A DNA stretch of 37,421 nt from JAATGA01 sp047605605 (GTDB lineage: Bacteria > Pseudomonadota > Alphaproteobacteria > Rhodobacterales > Rhodobacteraceae), in contig JASGFG010000032.1 of NCBI GenBank assembly GCA_047605605.1, forward strand, positions 1 through 37,421. Direction: 5' to 3'. Of the stretch, positions 7,949-15,530 are shown in pieces (within the stretch, counting starts at the first letter, position 1; every line of letters begins with the position of its first letter). The position numbers were made by a program, and so were the translations under genes. The notes under the pieces are model-generated. The model was not told the DNA's origin. It saw nothing but the letters and a program-made list of their open reading frames with translations, and did no database searches.

Positions 7949-8847
7949 TGCCCGCCGATATTCCAGCCTCTGTTTCCCCTGCAAAACCTGGCCGCCTGCA
8001 TGCGCTGATCGCGGGCCTCGCCGAAGGGGAGGCGCTGCGCAAGGGCAACCTTCTGGCGCTGGCCGTCCTGCTGCTGGTGGCGGTAGTGGCCTTGCTGCCC
8101 TTCTACTGGATGCTGTCTTCCTCGCTGCGGATGCCGGATCAGATGTTCGCCAATCCGGTGCAATGGATCCCGAACCCGGTCAACTGGGCCTCTTACCCCG
8201 AGGCTTGGGGCGCGCAGAATTTCGGGCGCTACTTCTTCAACAGCAGTGTGGTGGCGGTGCTGATCACGCTGGGGAATCTGCTGTTCTGTTCGCTGGCGGC
8301 CTATAGCCTGACCAAATTCAGGTTCCGGGGGCGGAATGTTGCGTTCCTTCTGATCCTCTCGACCATGATGCTGCCGCTTGAGATCACCATGGTGCCGCTT
8401 TTCCTGATCGTGAACTCTTTCGGCTGGACCAACAGCTATCAGGGGCTGGTGGTGCCTTTTCTGGTCGAAGGCTTCGGCGTCTTCCTGATGCGGCAATATA
8501 TGCTGAGCATCCCGACAGACGTGATCGAGGCCGCGCGGATCGACGGCGCGTCAGAGCTGCGGATTTTCTGGATGATCGTGCTGCCTTTGTGCAAGCCCGC
8601 GCTGGTGGCGCTGGCGATCTTTACCTTCCGGGAGGCCTGGGATCTCTACATCTGGCCGCTGGTCATCATCACCGATGATGCGCTGCGCACGCTGCCGCTC
8701 GGTATTTCGCTCTTCATGTCGGGCTATGGCACGGCCTGGGATCAGGTAATGGCGATTGCGGTTATCGGCACGCTGCCAATGGCGCTGCTCTTCTTCTTCC
8801 TGCAACGCGCCTTCATCCAGGGCATCGCCGGCACCGGCCTGAAATAG
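7948..8847 (+). CDS. Sugar ABC transporter permease, MalG/UgpE type
   Basis: Second permease of the heterodimer, 299 residues. It starts with a cytoplasmic tail, then the first helix LLALAVLLLVAVVALLPFYWMLSSSLR, and carries the EAA loop EAARIDGASELRIFWMIVLPLCKPAL. The C-terminus AFIQGIAGTGLK is typical of the MalG group (usually GLTAGAVKG). The start codon shares TGATG with the preceding stop and has the ribosome-binding site AAGGAGG. No ATPase gene follows; instead a 154-nt gap leads to a dehydrogenase gene. Confidence 0.93.
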   Translation: MPADIPASVSPAKPGRLHALIAGLAEGEALRKGNLLALAVLLLVAVVALLPFYWMLSSSLRMPDQMFANPVQWIPNPVNWASYPEAWGAQNFGRYFFNSSVVAVLITLGNLLFCSLAAYSLTKFRFRGRNVAFLLILSTMMLPLEITMVPLFLIVNSFGWTNSYQGLVVPFLVEGFGVFLMRQYMLSIPTDVIEAARIDGASELRIFWMIVLPLCKPALVALAIFTFREAWDLYIWPLVIITDDALRTLPLGISLFMSGYGTAWDQVMAIAVIGTLPMALLFFFLQRAFIQGIAGTGLK

Positions 8848-8909
8848 CTTTTCCCTGACACCCTCTCACTCCGACGCGCGGCTCTCTCCTCTTTTCGCGC
8901 CGGCCCCCG

Positions 8910-8947
8910 CTCCCGCGCTCTCTGCACGTCCCTTCCGGGCGCGGGAG
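8910..8947 (+). repeat. Intercistronic stem-loop between permease and dehydrogenase genes
   Basis: CTCCCGCGC (8910-8918) and GCGCGGGAG (8939-8947) form a perfect 9-bp stem with a 20-nt loop and no U-run after it. It lies between the transporter and enzyme parts of the operon and may stabilise the upstream mRNA or lower expression of the enzymes; true termination is unlikely without a T tract. Confidence 0.4.
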
Positions 8948-9001
8948 TCCCATGTCTGATGCCCGCCCAATAGCATCCCCTACAAGCCGTAAGGAAAAAC
9001 C

Positions 9002-10111
9002 ATGTCTCAAGTAACCAAAGTTTCCCGCCCCACCACGCAGACCTTGCCCGAAACCATGCGCGCACTTGTCCTGAGCGCGCCGGGCGAGTTCTCGATTGAA
9101 ACCGTGGCGATGCCGCCCGCGCCCGGCCCGGGCGAGGTGCTGTGCCGTATCCGTGCCGTCGCCATCTGCGGCAGTGACCCCGAAATCATCCATGGCGGGC
9201 TGGCCGGGACCTGGCCACCCTCTTACCCCTTTGTCCCCGGCCATGAATGGGCGGGCGAGGTGGTCGCGGTCGGCGCCGGTGTCCATGACTTCAAACCGGG
9301 TGACCGCGTCGCGGGTGAGGCCCATAGCGGCTGTGGCCATTGCCCCAACTGCCTCGAAGGGCGCTATACCATCTGCTACAATTATGGCCGCCAGGATGAG
9401 GGCCACCGCCATTACGGCTTCATCACTCAGGGCGCCTATGCGCAATATGCGGTCTATAACATCAAGAGCGTCAGCCATCTGCCGGATACGGTCAGCTTTC
9501 ACGAGGCTTCGATGGTCGATACGGCCGGCGTGGTCCTGCATGGGCTGGAGCTTTCGGGCATCACCCATGGTGGTTCCGTCGTGGTGATAGGGCCGGGGCC
9601 GATCGGGCTGATCGCGATCCGCATGGCGAAACTGCTGGGTGCTGCGAAGGTGATCGCGGTCGGGCGCGGCGCGCGGCTTCAGGCGGCCGCAGATGTCGGC
9701 GCCGATGTGCTGGTCGATTTCGAGAAGGAGGATCCGGTGGCTGCGGTGCGTGCCGCCACCGGCGGGCGCGGCGTCGATGAGGCGATCGAGGCCTCGGGCG
9801 CCGCAGGCACCCTGCGCCAATGCGTCGAAATGGTGCGCAAAGGTGGTTCGGTTTCGCTTCTGGGTGTGCCACCCGATCATGTGCAGGAGGCCCTGCCCTT
9901 CAAATATATCGTCCACAATGAAATCGCGATCTATGGCTCGCGCGCCAATCCCAATGTCTCGCGCAAGGTGATCGCGCAGATGGCCTCACGTCAGCTCAAG
10001 GTCGATGACCTGGTGACGCACACCTTCGCGCTCGAAAACTTCGCAACCGCGCTTGATACCTTCGTCAATCGCCGCGACGGCGCGATCAAGGTCGTGGTTG
10101 AGCCGAACTGA
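9002..10111 (+). CDS. Zinc-dependent alcohol/polyol dehydrogenase (MDR superfamily)
   Basis: Medium-chain dehydrogenase of 369 residues that oxidises an alcohol, polyol or sugar hydroxyl with NAD(P)+. Catalytic-zinc ligands are Cys56 (in ICGSD) and His81-Glu82 (GHEWAGEV, 80-87). A structural-zinc lobe has Cys111, 114, 117 and 125 in CGHCPNCLEGRYTIC. The Rossmann motif GPGPIGL is at 197-203. It is closest to the threonine/sorbitol dehydrogenase branch. The ATG at 9002 follows AAGGA. The lactonase gene begins 14 nt after its stop, so I infer C1 oxidation of an aldose to a lactone, as in glucose or galactose dehydrogenases. Polyol oxidation remains possible. Confidence 0.88.
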   Translation: MSQVTKVSRPTTQTLPETMRALVLSAPGEFSIETVAMPPAPGPGEVLCRIRAVAICGSDPEIIHGGLAGTWPPSYPFVPGHEWAGEVVAVGAGVHDFKPGDRVAGEAHSGCGHCPNCLEGRYTICYNYGRQDEGHRHYGFITQGAYAQYAVYNIKSVSHLPDTVSFHEASMVDTAGVVLHGLELSGITHGGSVVVIGPGPIGLIAIRMAKLLGAAKVIAVGRGARLQAAADVGADVLVDFEKEDPVAAVRAATGGRGVDEAIEASGAAGTLRQCVEMVRKGGSVSLLGVPPDHVQEALPFKYIVHNEIAIYGSRANPNVSRKVIAQMASRQLKVDDLVTHTFALENFATALDTFVNRRDGAIKVVVEPN

Positions 10112-10125
10112 GCGGGGCCAGAGCA

Positions 10126-11235
10126 ATGTCGGGTGAAATTCTGGCCTTCATCGGCACCTATACCGAGGCGATCCGCTTTGGCACGGGCGAGATCATGCAA
10201 GGCAAGGGTCAGGGCATTCATACCCTGTATCTCGACCCGCAGACCGGCGCCATGCGCGCCGGGCCGGTGACCAAAGGGGTGATCAACCCCTCTTTCCTTG
10301 CGCTGGATACGGCGCAGGATCACCTCTATGCGGTGAATGAGCTGAAATCGCATGGCGATGTCTTTGGCGGCACTGTCAGCGCCTTCCGGCTTGACCGCGC
10401 CAGCGGGCAGCTGAGTTTTTTGAACCGGCAGCCCAGCCTTGGCACCGATCCCTGCCATGTCGTGGTGGATGACCGCGCAAAGGTCGCCATCATCTCGAAC
10501 TTCATGAGCGGCAGCGTCACGCTGCTGCCGGTTGCGGCAGATGGCAGTCTCGGAGCGCCCAGCGACTTTATCCAGCATATCGGATCGGGTGCCGATCCGG
10601 GGCGGCAGGCCGGGCCACATGCCCATGCCGCCACGCTGGACCCACAGGGCCCCTGGGTGTTCGTGCCGGATCTCGGGCTCGACAAGCTGATGATCTACCG
10701 CATGGATGCCGCACGCCAGATGCTGGAGCCGGGGCCGGTGCCTTCGGTCAAAATGAAACCCGGGGCGGGGCCGCGCCACCTTGCGCTGCATCCCGGCAAT
10801 CGTTTCGGCTATCTGGTGAACGAGCTGAACAGCACGGTCTCGATGCTGGACCTGAACCGCGAGATCGGCGGCTTCCGCTATCTCGGCACGGTGCCGACGC
10901 TGCCCGAAGGTTTCTCCGGCCACAGCACCTGCGCGGATATTCAGGTCTCCCCCTCGGGCCATGCGCTTTACGCCTCCAATCGCGGGCATGACAGCATCGT
11001 CAGCTGGCAGATCAACGCCGGGACCGGCCTGTTGGGGCAGCCCACCTGGGTTTCAACCGGCGGCCGAACCCCGCGCGCCTTCGGGATCGAGGCGGGCGGG
11101 CGGGTGCTGGTCGCGGCAAATCAGGACAGCGATCTGCTGGTTTCTTTCCTGATCGATCCTGTGACCGGCACCCTGAGCGCCACCGGACATAGCCTCGCCA
11201 TGCCGACGCCGGTCTGCGTTCAGTTCGTGCGCTGA
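10126..11235 (+). CDS. Lactonase, YbhE/3-carboxymuconate cyclase-like beta-propeller
   Basis: Seven-bladed beta-propeller lactonase of 369 residues, the family of E. coli Pgl (YbhE, 6-phosphogluconolactonase). Family blocks seen: FIGTYTE at the start, PSFLALDTAQDHLYAVNE, GTDPCHVVVDD, GPHAHAATLDPQGPWVFVPDLGLDKLMIYR, GAGPRHLALHP and the late blade LYASNRGHDSIVSW. It probably hydrolyses the lactone made by the preceding dehydrogenase, giving the free aldonate for gluconokinase. Because the upstream enzyme is a sugar dehydrogenase, the natural substrate may be an unphosphorylated lactone rather than 6-phosphogluconolactone. The gene ends 2 nt before an insertion-sequence end. Confidence 0.87.
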   Translation: MSGEILAFIGTYTEAIRFGTGEIMQGKGQGIHTLYLDPQTGAMRAGPVTKGVINPSFLALDTAQDHLYAVNELKSHGDVFGGTVSAFRLDRASGQLSFLNRQPSLGTDPCHVVVDDRAKVAIISNFMSGSVTLLPVAADGSLGAPSDFIQHIGSGADPGRQAGPHAHAATLDPQGPWVFVPDLGLDKLMIYRMDAARQMLEPGPVPSVKMKPGAGPRHLALHPGNRFGYLVNELNSTVSMLDLNREIGGFRYLGTVPTLPEGFSGHSTCADIQVSPSGHALYASNRGHDSIVSWQINAGTGLLGQPTWVSTGGRTPRAFGIEAGGRVLVAANQDSDLLVSFLIDPVTGTLSATGHSLAMPTPVCVQFVR

Positions 11236-11237
11236 GC

Positions 11238-11539
11238 TGCCCCCGAGAAGTGGACAGTGACGCAGGCTATGATCTGTCAGCTGCTGGTCTTCAAGAGCGA
11301 GGAGATCAGAACATGTCGAAACACCGGAACCATGATGCAAGCTTCAAGGCTCGCGCGGCGGTGAAGGGGGAGCGCTCCGTTTCGGAACTGGCCGCAGAAT
11401 ACGGTGTGCATCCGGCAATGATCCATCAGTCGAAGACGGCCCAGATTGGCGAGGAGACTGTGCGGTCGCTGTGCGCAAAGACCGAGGCACTGGCCGTCGC
11501 CAACGATCTTTTGTGCAAGCCTTGTCCCGGTTATACGCC
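11238..11539 (+). mobile_element. Degenerate IS3-family element: left end plus orfA relic
   Basis: The segment begins with TGCCCCCGAGAAGTGGACAG, the kind of terminal sequence seen at ends of IS3-family elements. After it, from the ATG at 11313, comes an orfA-like protein: MSKHRNHDASFKARAAVKGE, then SVSELAAEYGVHPAMIHQ (helix-turn-helix), then EALAVANDLL (leucine-zipper end). Intact orfA proteins have about 20 more residues between the HTH and the final block and a VALEA segment before VKGE; both are missing here, so the gene has two internal deletions. No orfB (DDE transposase) follows. The element sits 3 nt after the lactonase stop and is inactive. Confidence 0.7.
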
Positions 11540-11725
11540 GATAGCATAGTTCCACGGGAACAGCTCGTCGATCTGGCTCTGCTTGTGGCGATGGACGATG
11601 GCGATGCCCGGATCAATGAGCAGGCGCAGGATCGAAAACGCATTCACCAGCTTGCCATTCGGCCGCACTCGCAAGCAGATCAGTGCCTCGCCCGCCACCA
11701 TGGTCATTCCGCTGTAGATCGGCAA
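11531..11725 (-). mobile_element. Fragment resembling the C-terminus of an IS66-type transposase
   Basis: A 64-codon leftward frame ends in HKQSQIDELFPWNYA, which resembles the conserved C-terminal tail of IS66 transposases (RIDELLPWNY). The upstream part of the frame does not clearly match, so only the last 20-25 residues are recognisable. It abuts the IS3 relic in opposite orientation, suggesting stacked insertions followed by deletion. Confidence 0.42.
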
Positions 11726-11849
11726 CAGCCCCAGCCAGTCATTCTGAGCGAATTCCGCCGCGGCTTAGGAAACGCCATCTCCCGCGTCCATAACTATAAA
11801 TACCACTTATGATGGCTTAAGGAAACGACGCGTATCTCGGCCCTGCTCT

Positions 11850-12163
11850 TGTTGTTATGGTTGCCAAAGGGCAGATTGCGGCGCATCTGTTCAGTGACGC
11901 CCTCGACCTCGGGCAACAGCTCGCCGTTCGGGGCGACCGAAAGACCGCGCCGCCCTCGTCCGAAAGGCAAAAGGTCGACAGCATGTGGCTGCCGGCCGGC
12001 GTCATTAGATAGCGGTCCTGATCGGTCTGCATTTCGTCCAGCGCGGGTGCACCTTGAAGACGTGGTAGATGCCGCAGAAGTTCTCCAGCGCCAGCTTCCA
12101 GTTGCTGTTGAACTCGCAGGCCCGGTAGTGGCCGTAGTGGAAGGGCGTCAGGTCTTCCTTGTA
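11850..12163 (-). pseudogene. Rieske-type ring-hydroxylating oxygenase alpha-subunit fragment, frameshifted
   Basis: Three leftward reading frames join into one recognisable stretch. The first (from about 12163) reads EDLTPFHYGHYRACEFNSNW then KLALENFCGIYHVFKVHP, the conserved NWKLxxENFxxxYHxxxVHP iron-ligand region of the alpha-subunit catalytic domain. The second continues LDEMQTDQDRYLMTPAGSHM. The third gives LSVAPNGELLPEVEGVTEQM then RRNLPFGN. Two frameshifts separate them, and both the N-terminal Rieske domain and the C-terminus are absent. This is a dead relic of an aromatic or quaternary-amine oxygenase, with no electron-transfer partner nearby. Confidence 0.75.
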
Positions 12164-12236
12164 GCATGAGCAGAGTTTCACTGGTTCGATACATGTACCC
12201 AAGATCCGAATGCCGGATTTCGCCCGCATCGGAAAA

Positions 12237-12259
12237 GGCCCGGCGCGTGCCGCCGGGCC
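12237..12259 (-). terminator. Rho-independent terminator of katG
   Basis: GGCCCGGCG (12237-12245) and CGCCGGGCC (12251-12259) form a perfect 9-bp stem with loop CGTGC. In the leftward direction the stem is followed by TTTTCC. It lies 20 nt after the katG stop codon. Confidence 0.8.
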
Positions 12260-12279
12260 TATGGTCTCACGACCCGGTC

Positions 12280-14451
12280 TCAGATCAGGTCGAAACGGTC
12301 GGCGTTCATCACCTTGGTCCAGGCCGCGATGAAATCGTCCACGAACCGCCGCTTGCTGTCGTCCTGGGCATAGACCTCGGCATAGGCGCGCAGGATGGCG
12401 TTCGAGCCGAAAACCAAATCGACGCGCGATGCGGTCCATTTCACCCCGCCGGTTTTCCGGTCGCGGATTTCATACTGGCCATTGGCGGCCGGCGTCCAGG
12501 TGTTGCGCATATCGGTCAGGTTGACGAAGAAGTCATTCGTCAACGCCCCTTCGCGATCGGTGAAGACACCCAGCTTCGTGCCGCCATGGTTGGTGCCGAT
12601 CACCCGCATCCCGCCGACAAGAACCGTCATCTCGGGGGCGGTCAGGCCCATGAGCTGGCTGCGGTCCAGCATCATTTCCTCGGCGCTGACGACATAATCG
12701 GCCTTCTGCCAATTGCGATAGCCATCGTGGATCGGCTCCAGCACGTCGAAGGAGGCAGCGTCGGTCGTGGCGTCGGTCGCATCGCCACGGCCGGGGGCAA
12801 ACGGCACCGTCACGTCGAACCCGGCCGCCTTTGCCGCGCGTTCGATCCCGACATTGCCACCCAGAACGATCACATCGGCGATGCTGGCGCCCGAGGCGGC
12901 GGCGATGGGTACCAGCACGGCCAGAACGCGGGCCAGCCGCTCCGGCTCGTTCCCGATCCAGTCCTTTTGCGGGGCCAGACGGATGCGCGCGCCATTGGCA
13001 CCGCCGCGGCGGTCCGACTGGCGGAAGGTCCGGGCGCTGTCCCAGGCCGTGGTCACGAGGTCGGAGGTCGACAGTCCCGAGGCCGCGATGCGGGCCTTGA
13101 CCGTGGCCACGTCATAGCCGAGCGGCCCCTTGGGAACGGGATCCTGCCAGATCAGTTGCTCGGCGGGCACGTCGGGGCCAACATAACGGGTCTTCGGACC
13201 CATGTCGCGATGCAGCAGCTTGAACCAGGCGCGCGCGAAAGCGTCCGAAAACGCCCCGAAGTCGTTCATGAACCGCAGTGAAATTTCCCGATAGGCGGGA
13301 TCGACCTTCAGCGCCATGTCGGCGTCGGTCATCATCGGGTTGTGGCGGATCGAGGGATCTTCCACATCCACGGGCTTGTCGGCGTCGGCGATGATCACGG
13401 GTTCCCATTGCTGGGCGCCCGCCGGGCTGCGGCGCAGTTCCCATTCATGGTTGAACAGCATCTCGAAAAAGCCGTTGTCCCATTGCGTCGGATGGGTGGT
13501 CCAGGCGCCTTCGATGCCGGAAACCACGGTGTCGCGGCCGATGCCGCGGCCCTTGGTGTTGAACCAGCCCAGGCCCTGGTATTCCGGGCCCGCCGCCTCG
13601 GGATCGGGGCTCAGGTTGGCGGCGCTGCCATTGCCATGCGCCTTGCCGATGGTATGGCCGCCTGCGGTCAGGGCGACGGTTTCCTCGTCGTCCATGCCCA
13701 TCCGCGCAAAGGTTTCACGCATCATCGCCGCGGTCCTCAGCGGGTCGGGCGTGCCGTTCACCCCTTCGGGGTTCACATAGATCAGGCCCATCTGCACCGC
13801 CGCCAGCGGGTTTTCCAGCGACTTCGCATCGGCCACCGTGCCGTATCGGCCATCCGAGGGCGCCAGCCATTCGCGTTCCGACCCCCAGTAGGTGTCGATC
13901 TCGGGCGCCCAGATGTCTTCGCGACCAAAAGCAAAGCCAAAGGTTTTCAGCCCGGCCACCTCATAGGCGATCGTGCCGGCCAGCATGATCAGGTCGGCCC
14001 AGGAAACCGCGTTGCCGTATTTCTTCTTGATCGGCCACAGCAGGCGGCGGCCCTTGTCGGTGTTGACGTTGTCGGGCCACGAGTTCAGCGGCGCAAAGCG
14101 CTGGTTGCCGCGGCTGCCGCCGCCCCGCCCGTCGGTGGTGCGATAGGACCCCGCCGAATGCCAGGCGGTGCGGGCGAACATGCCGACATAGCTGCCCCAG
14201 TCGGCCGGCCACCAGTCCTGGCTTTCGGTCATCAGCGCCCGCACATCGGCCTTCAACGCCTCGACATCCAGCTTTTTCAGCTCTTCGCGATAGTTGAAGT
14301 TTTTGCCCAGGGGGTTGGTGCGGGTGTCATGCTGGGCAAGGATTTCCAGCTTCAGCGCGTTCGGCCACCAGTCCTTGTTGCCGGTTCCGGCCGAGGTCAT
14401 TGCGCCGTGCATCACCGGGCATTTGCCGCCCGCGTTGTCGTTTCCGTCCAT
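12280..14451 (-). CDS. katG: Catalase-peroxidase
   Basis: Haem enzyme of 723 residues that removes hydrogen peroxide by catalase and peroxidase activity. The distal site is Arg94, Trp97, His98 in RTAWHSAG; Tyr225 (LIYVNPEG) and Met251 lie at the spacing required for the Trp-Tyr-Met adduct of KatGs. The proximal haem ligand is His266 in AGGHTIGKAHG. The inactive second peroxidase domain is complete, with HRDMGPKTRYVGPDVPAEQL in the linker. Length fits the family. The gene is divergent from oxyR with a 143-nt control region between them and has its own terminator, so it is a monocistronic peroxide-response gene. Confidence 0.97.
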   Translation of the reverse strand: MDGNDNAGGKCPVMHGAMTSAGTGNKDWWPNALKLEILAQHDTRTNPLGKNFNYREELKKLDVEALKADVRALMTESQDWWPADWGSYVGMFARTAWHSAGSYRTTDGRGGGSRGNQRFAPLNSWPDNVNTDKGRRLLWPIKKKYGNAVSWADLIMLAGTIAYEVAGLKTFGFAFGREDIWAPEIDTYWGSEREWLAPSDGRYGTVADAKSLENPLAAVQMGLIYVNPEGVNGTPDPLRTAAMMRETFARMGMDDEETVALTAGGHTIGKAHGNGSAANLSPDPEAAGPEYQGLGWFNTKGRGIGRDTVVSGIEGAWTTHPTQWDNGFFEMLFNHEWELRRSPAGAQQWEPVIIADADKPVDVEDPSIRHNPMMTDADMALKVDPAYREISLRFMNDFGAFSDAFARAWFKLLHRDMGPKTRYVGPDVPAEQLIWQDPVPKGPLGYDVATVKARIAASGLSTSDLVTTAWDSARTFRQSDRRGGANGARIRLAPQKDWIGNEPERLARVLAVLVPIAAASGASIADVIVLGGNVGIERAAKAAGFDVTVPFAPGRGDATDATTDAASFDVLEPIHDGYRNWQKADYVVSAEEMMLDRSQLMGLTAPEMTVLVGGMRVIGTNHGGTKLGVFTDREGALTNDFFVNLTDMRNTWTPAANGQYEIRDRKTGGVKWTASRVDLVFGSNAILRAYAEVYAQDDSKRRFVDDFIAAWTKVMNADRFDLI

Positions 14452-14533
14452 GATCGTCTCCGCTTGCTGTGCGCTGGCCGAGAGTGCGGGTCAGACCTGA
14501 CTGCACCCACCCCCCTCACCTTCCGAATCTCTT

Positions 14534-14571
14534 ATAGTCCGGCGATATGATAATGAAAATTTGCATTTTCA
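14534..14571. promoter_or_regulatory. Candidate OxyR site in the katG-oxyR intergenic region
   Basis: ATAG-7 nt-ATAT (14534-14548) is one mismatch from the OxyR half-operator ATAG-N7-CTAT. Next to it is a perfect inverted repeat, TGAAAAT-TTGC-ATTTTCA (14554-14571), AT-rich and unlike the surrounding DNA. OxyR tetramers cover about 40 nt upstream of target promoters, so the two elements together could be one site serving both genes. Assignment is by context and motif only. Confidence 0.5.
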
Positions 14572-14594
14572 AATGAAAGAGATACGAAATACTT

Positions 14595-15530
14595 ATGATA
14601 GGAATCACCATGCGGCATCTCCGCTATTTCGACGCCCTGGCCCAGCACGGCCATTTCGGCCGCGCGGCCGAGGCATGTGCCATATCGCAGCCCGCCCTTT
14701 CGCTTCAGATGAAGGAGCTGGAGGATCTGCTGGGCGCCCCGCTGGTCGAACGCGCAACGCGCCAGATCCGGCTGACGGGTCTGGGCCAGGCCTTTGCCGC
14801 GCGGGTGCGCGACATCCTGCGCGCCGTGGACGAGCTGGAGGATCTGGCCCGCGCCTCGCAAGGCCCCTTTGCCGGGCGGCTTCGCATCGGGATCATTCCC
14901 ACCGCCGCGCCCTATCTGCTGCCCGTGGTGATGAAACAGTTGACCGCGCGCTTTGCCGGGCTGGACCTGCGCCCGCGCGAGGCGGTGACCCAGAAGCTGA
15001 TCGAGGATCTTGCCGATGGCAGGCTGGATACGGCGATCGTCGCCCTGCCCGTCTCGGAGCCCTCGCTGGAGGAATTTCTGCTGTTCGAGGAGGAATTCGT
15101 GCTGGTCCGCCCGCACGAAGACGCGGACAAGCCGGTGCCAAAGCCGGAAAAGCTGCGCGAGATGCGGCTTTTGCTGCTGGAGGAAGGGCATTGCTTTCGC
15201 GATCAGGCCTTGTCCTTCTGCAACCTCTCTCCCTCGCAGCCCCGCGATCTGATGGAGGGAAGCTCTCTTTCCACGCTGGTGCAGATGGTCGGTGCCGGCA
15301 TCGGCGTGACGCTGATCCCGCAGATGGCCGTGCCGGTCGAGACGAATTCGGCCAAGGTCTCGATCGCGCGCTTTGCTGCGCCGCGCCCCAGCCGCCGGAT
15401 CGGCATGGTGTGGCGCAAGACGAACCCGCTGGCGCCGCAACTGACGCGCATGGCCGAACTGGTGCGGGGGATATGCAGCGACATTGCGGTGCCTGTCGCG
15501 GCCGGTTCCGAAATCCGCGAGGCGGGTTAG
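14595..15530 (+). CDS. oxyR: Hydrogen peroxide-sensing LysR-type regulator OxyR
   Basis: Transcription factor of 311 residues activated by disulfide formation. The N-terminal winged helix-turn-helix is RHLRYFDALAQHGHFGRAAE..ISQPALSLQMKELE. The redox pair is Cys200 and Cys209 in GHCFRDQALSFC, with the same nine-residue spacing as Cys199/Cys208 of E. coli OxyR. This motif separates it from other LysR proteins. The ATG at 14595 gives MIGITMRHLRYF; the in-frame ATG at 14610 has a better ribosome-binding site (AGGA, 6 nt before) and may be the real start. It is divergent from katG, its expected main target. Its stop overlaps the stop of the opposing pxpC by 4 nt. Confidence 0.93.
   Translation: MIGITMRHLRYFDALAQHGHFGRAAEACAISQPALSLQMKELEDLLGAPLVERATRQIRLTGLGQAFAARVRDILRAVDELEDLARASQGPFAGRLRIGIIPTAAPYLLPVVMKQLTARFAGLDLRPREAVTQKLIEDLADGRLDTAIVALPVSEPSLEEFLLFEEEFVLVRPHEDADKPVPKPEKLREMRLLLLEEGHCFRDQALSFCNLSPSQPRDLMEGSSLSTLVQMVGAGIGVTLIPQMAVPVETNSAKVSIARFAAPRPSRRIGMVWRKTNPLAPQLTRMAELVRGICSDIAVPVAAGSEIREAG

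Noticed and set aside
8910..8947. Stem-loop before the alcohol dehydrogenase gene as a riboswitch
   Set aside because: A single stem with a large loop and no conserved aptamer sequence that I recognise.
13342..14550. Long rightward open frame (402 codons) opposite katG
   Set aside because: It lies antisense to a complete katG with all catalytic residues; the peptide is Arg/Gly/Pro/His-rich, as expected for an antisense frame in GC-rich DNA.
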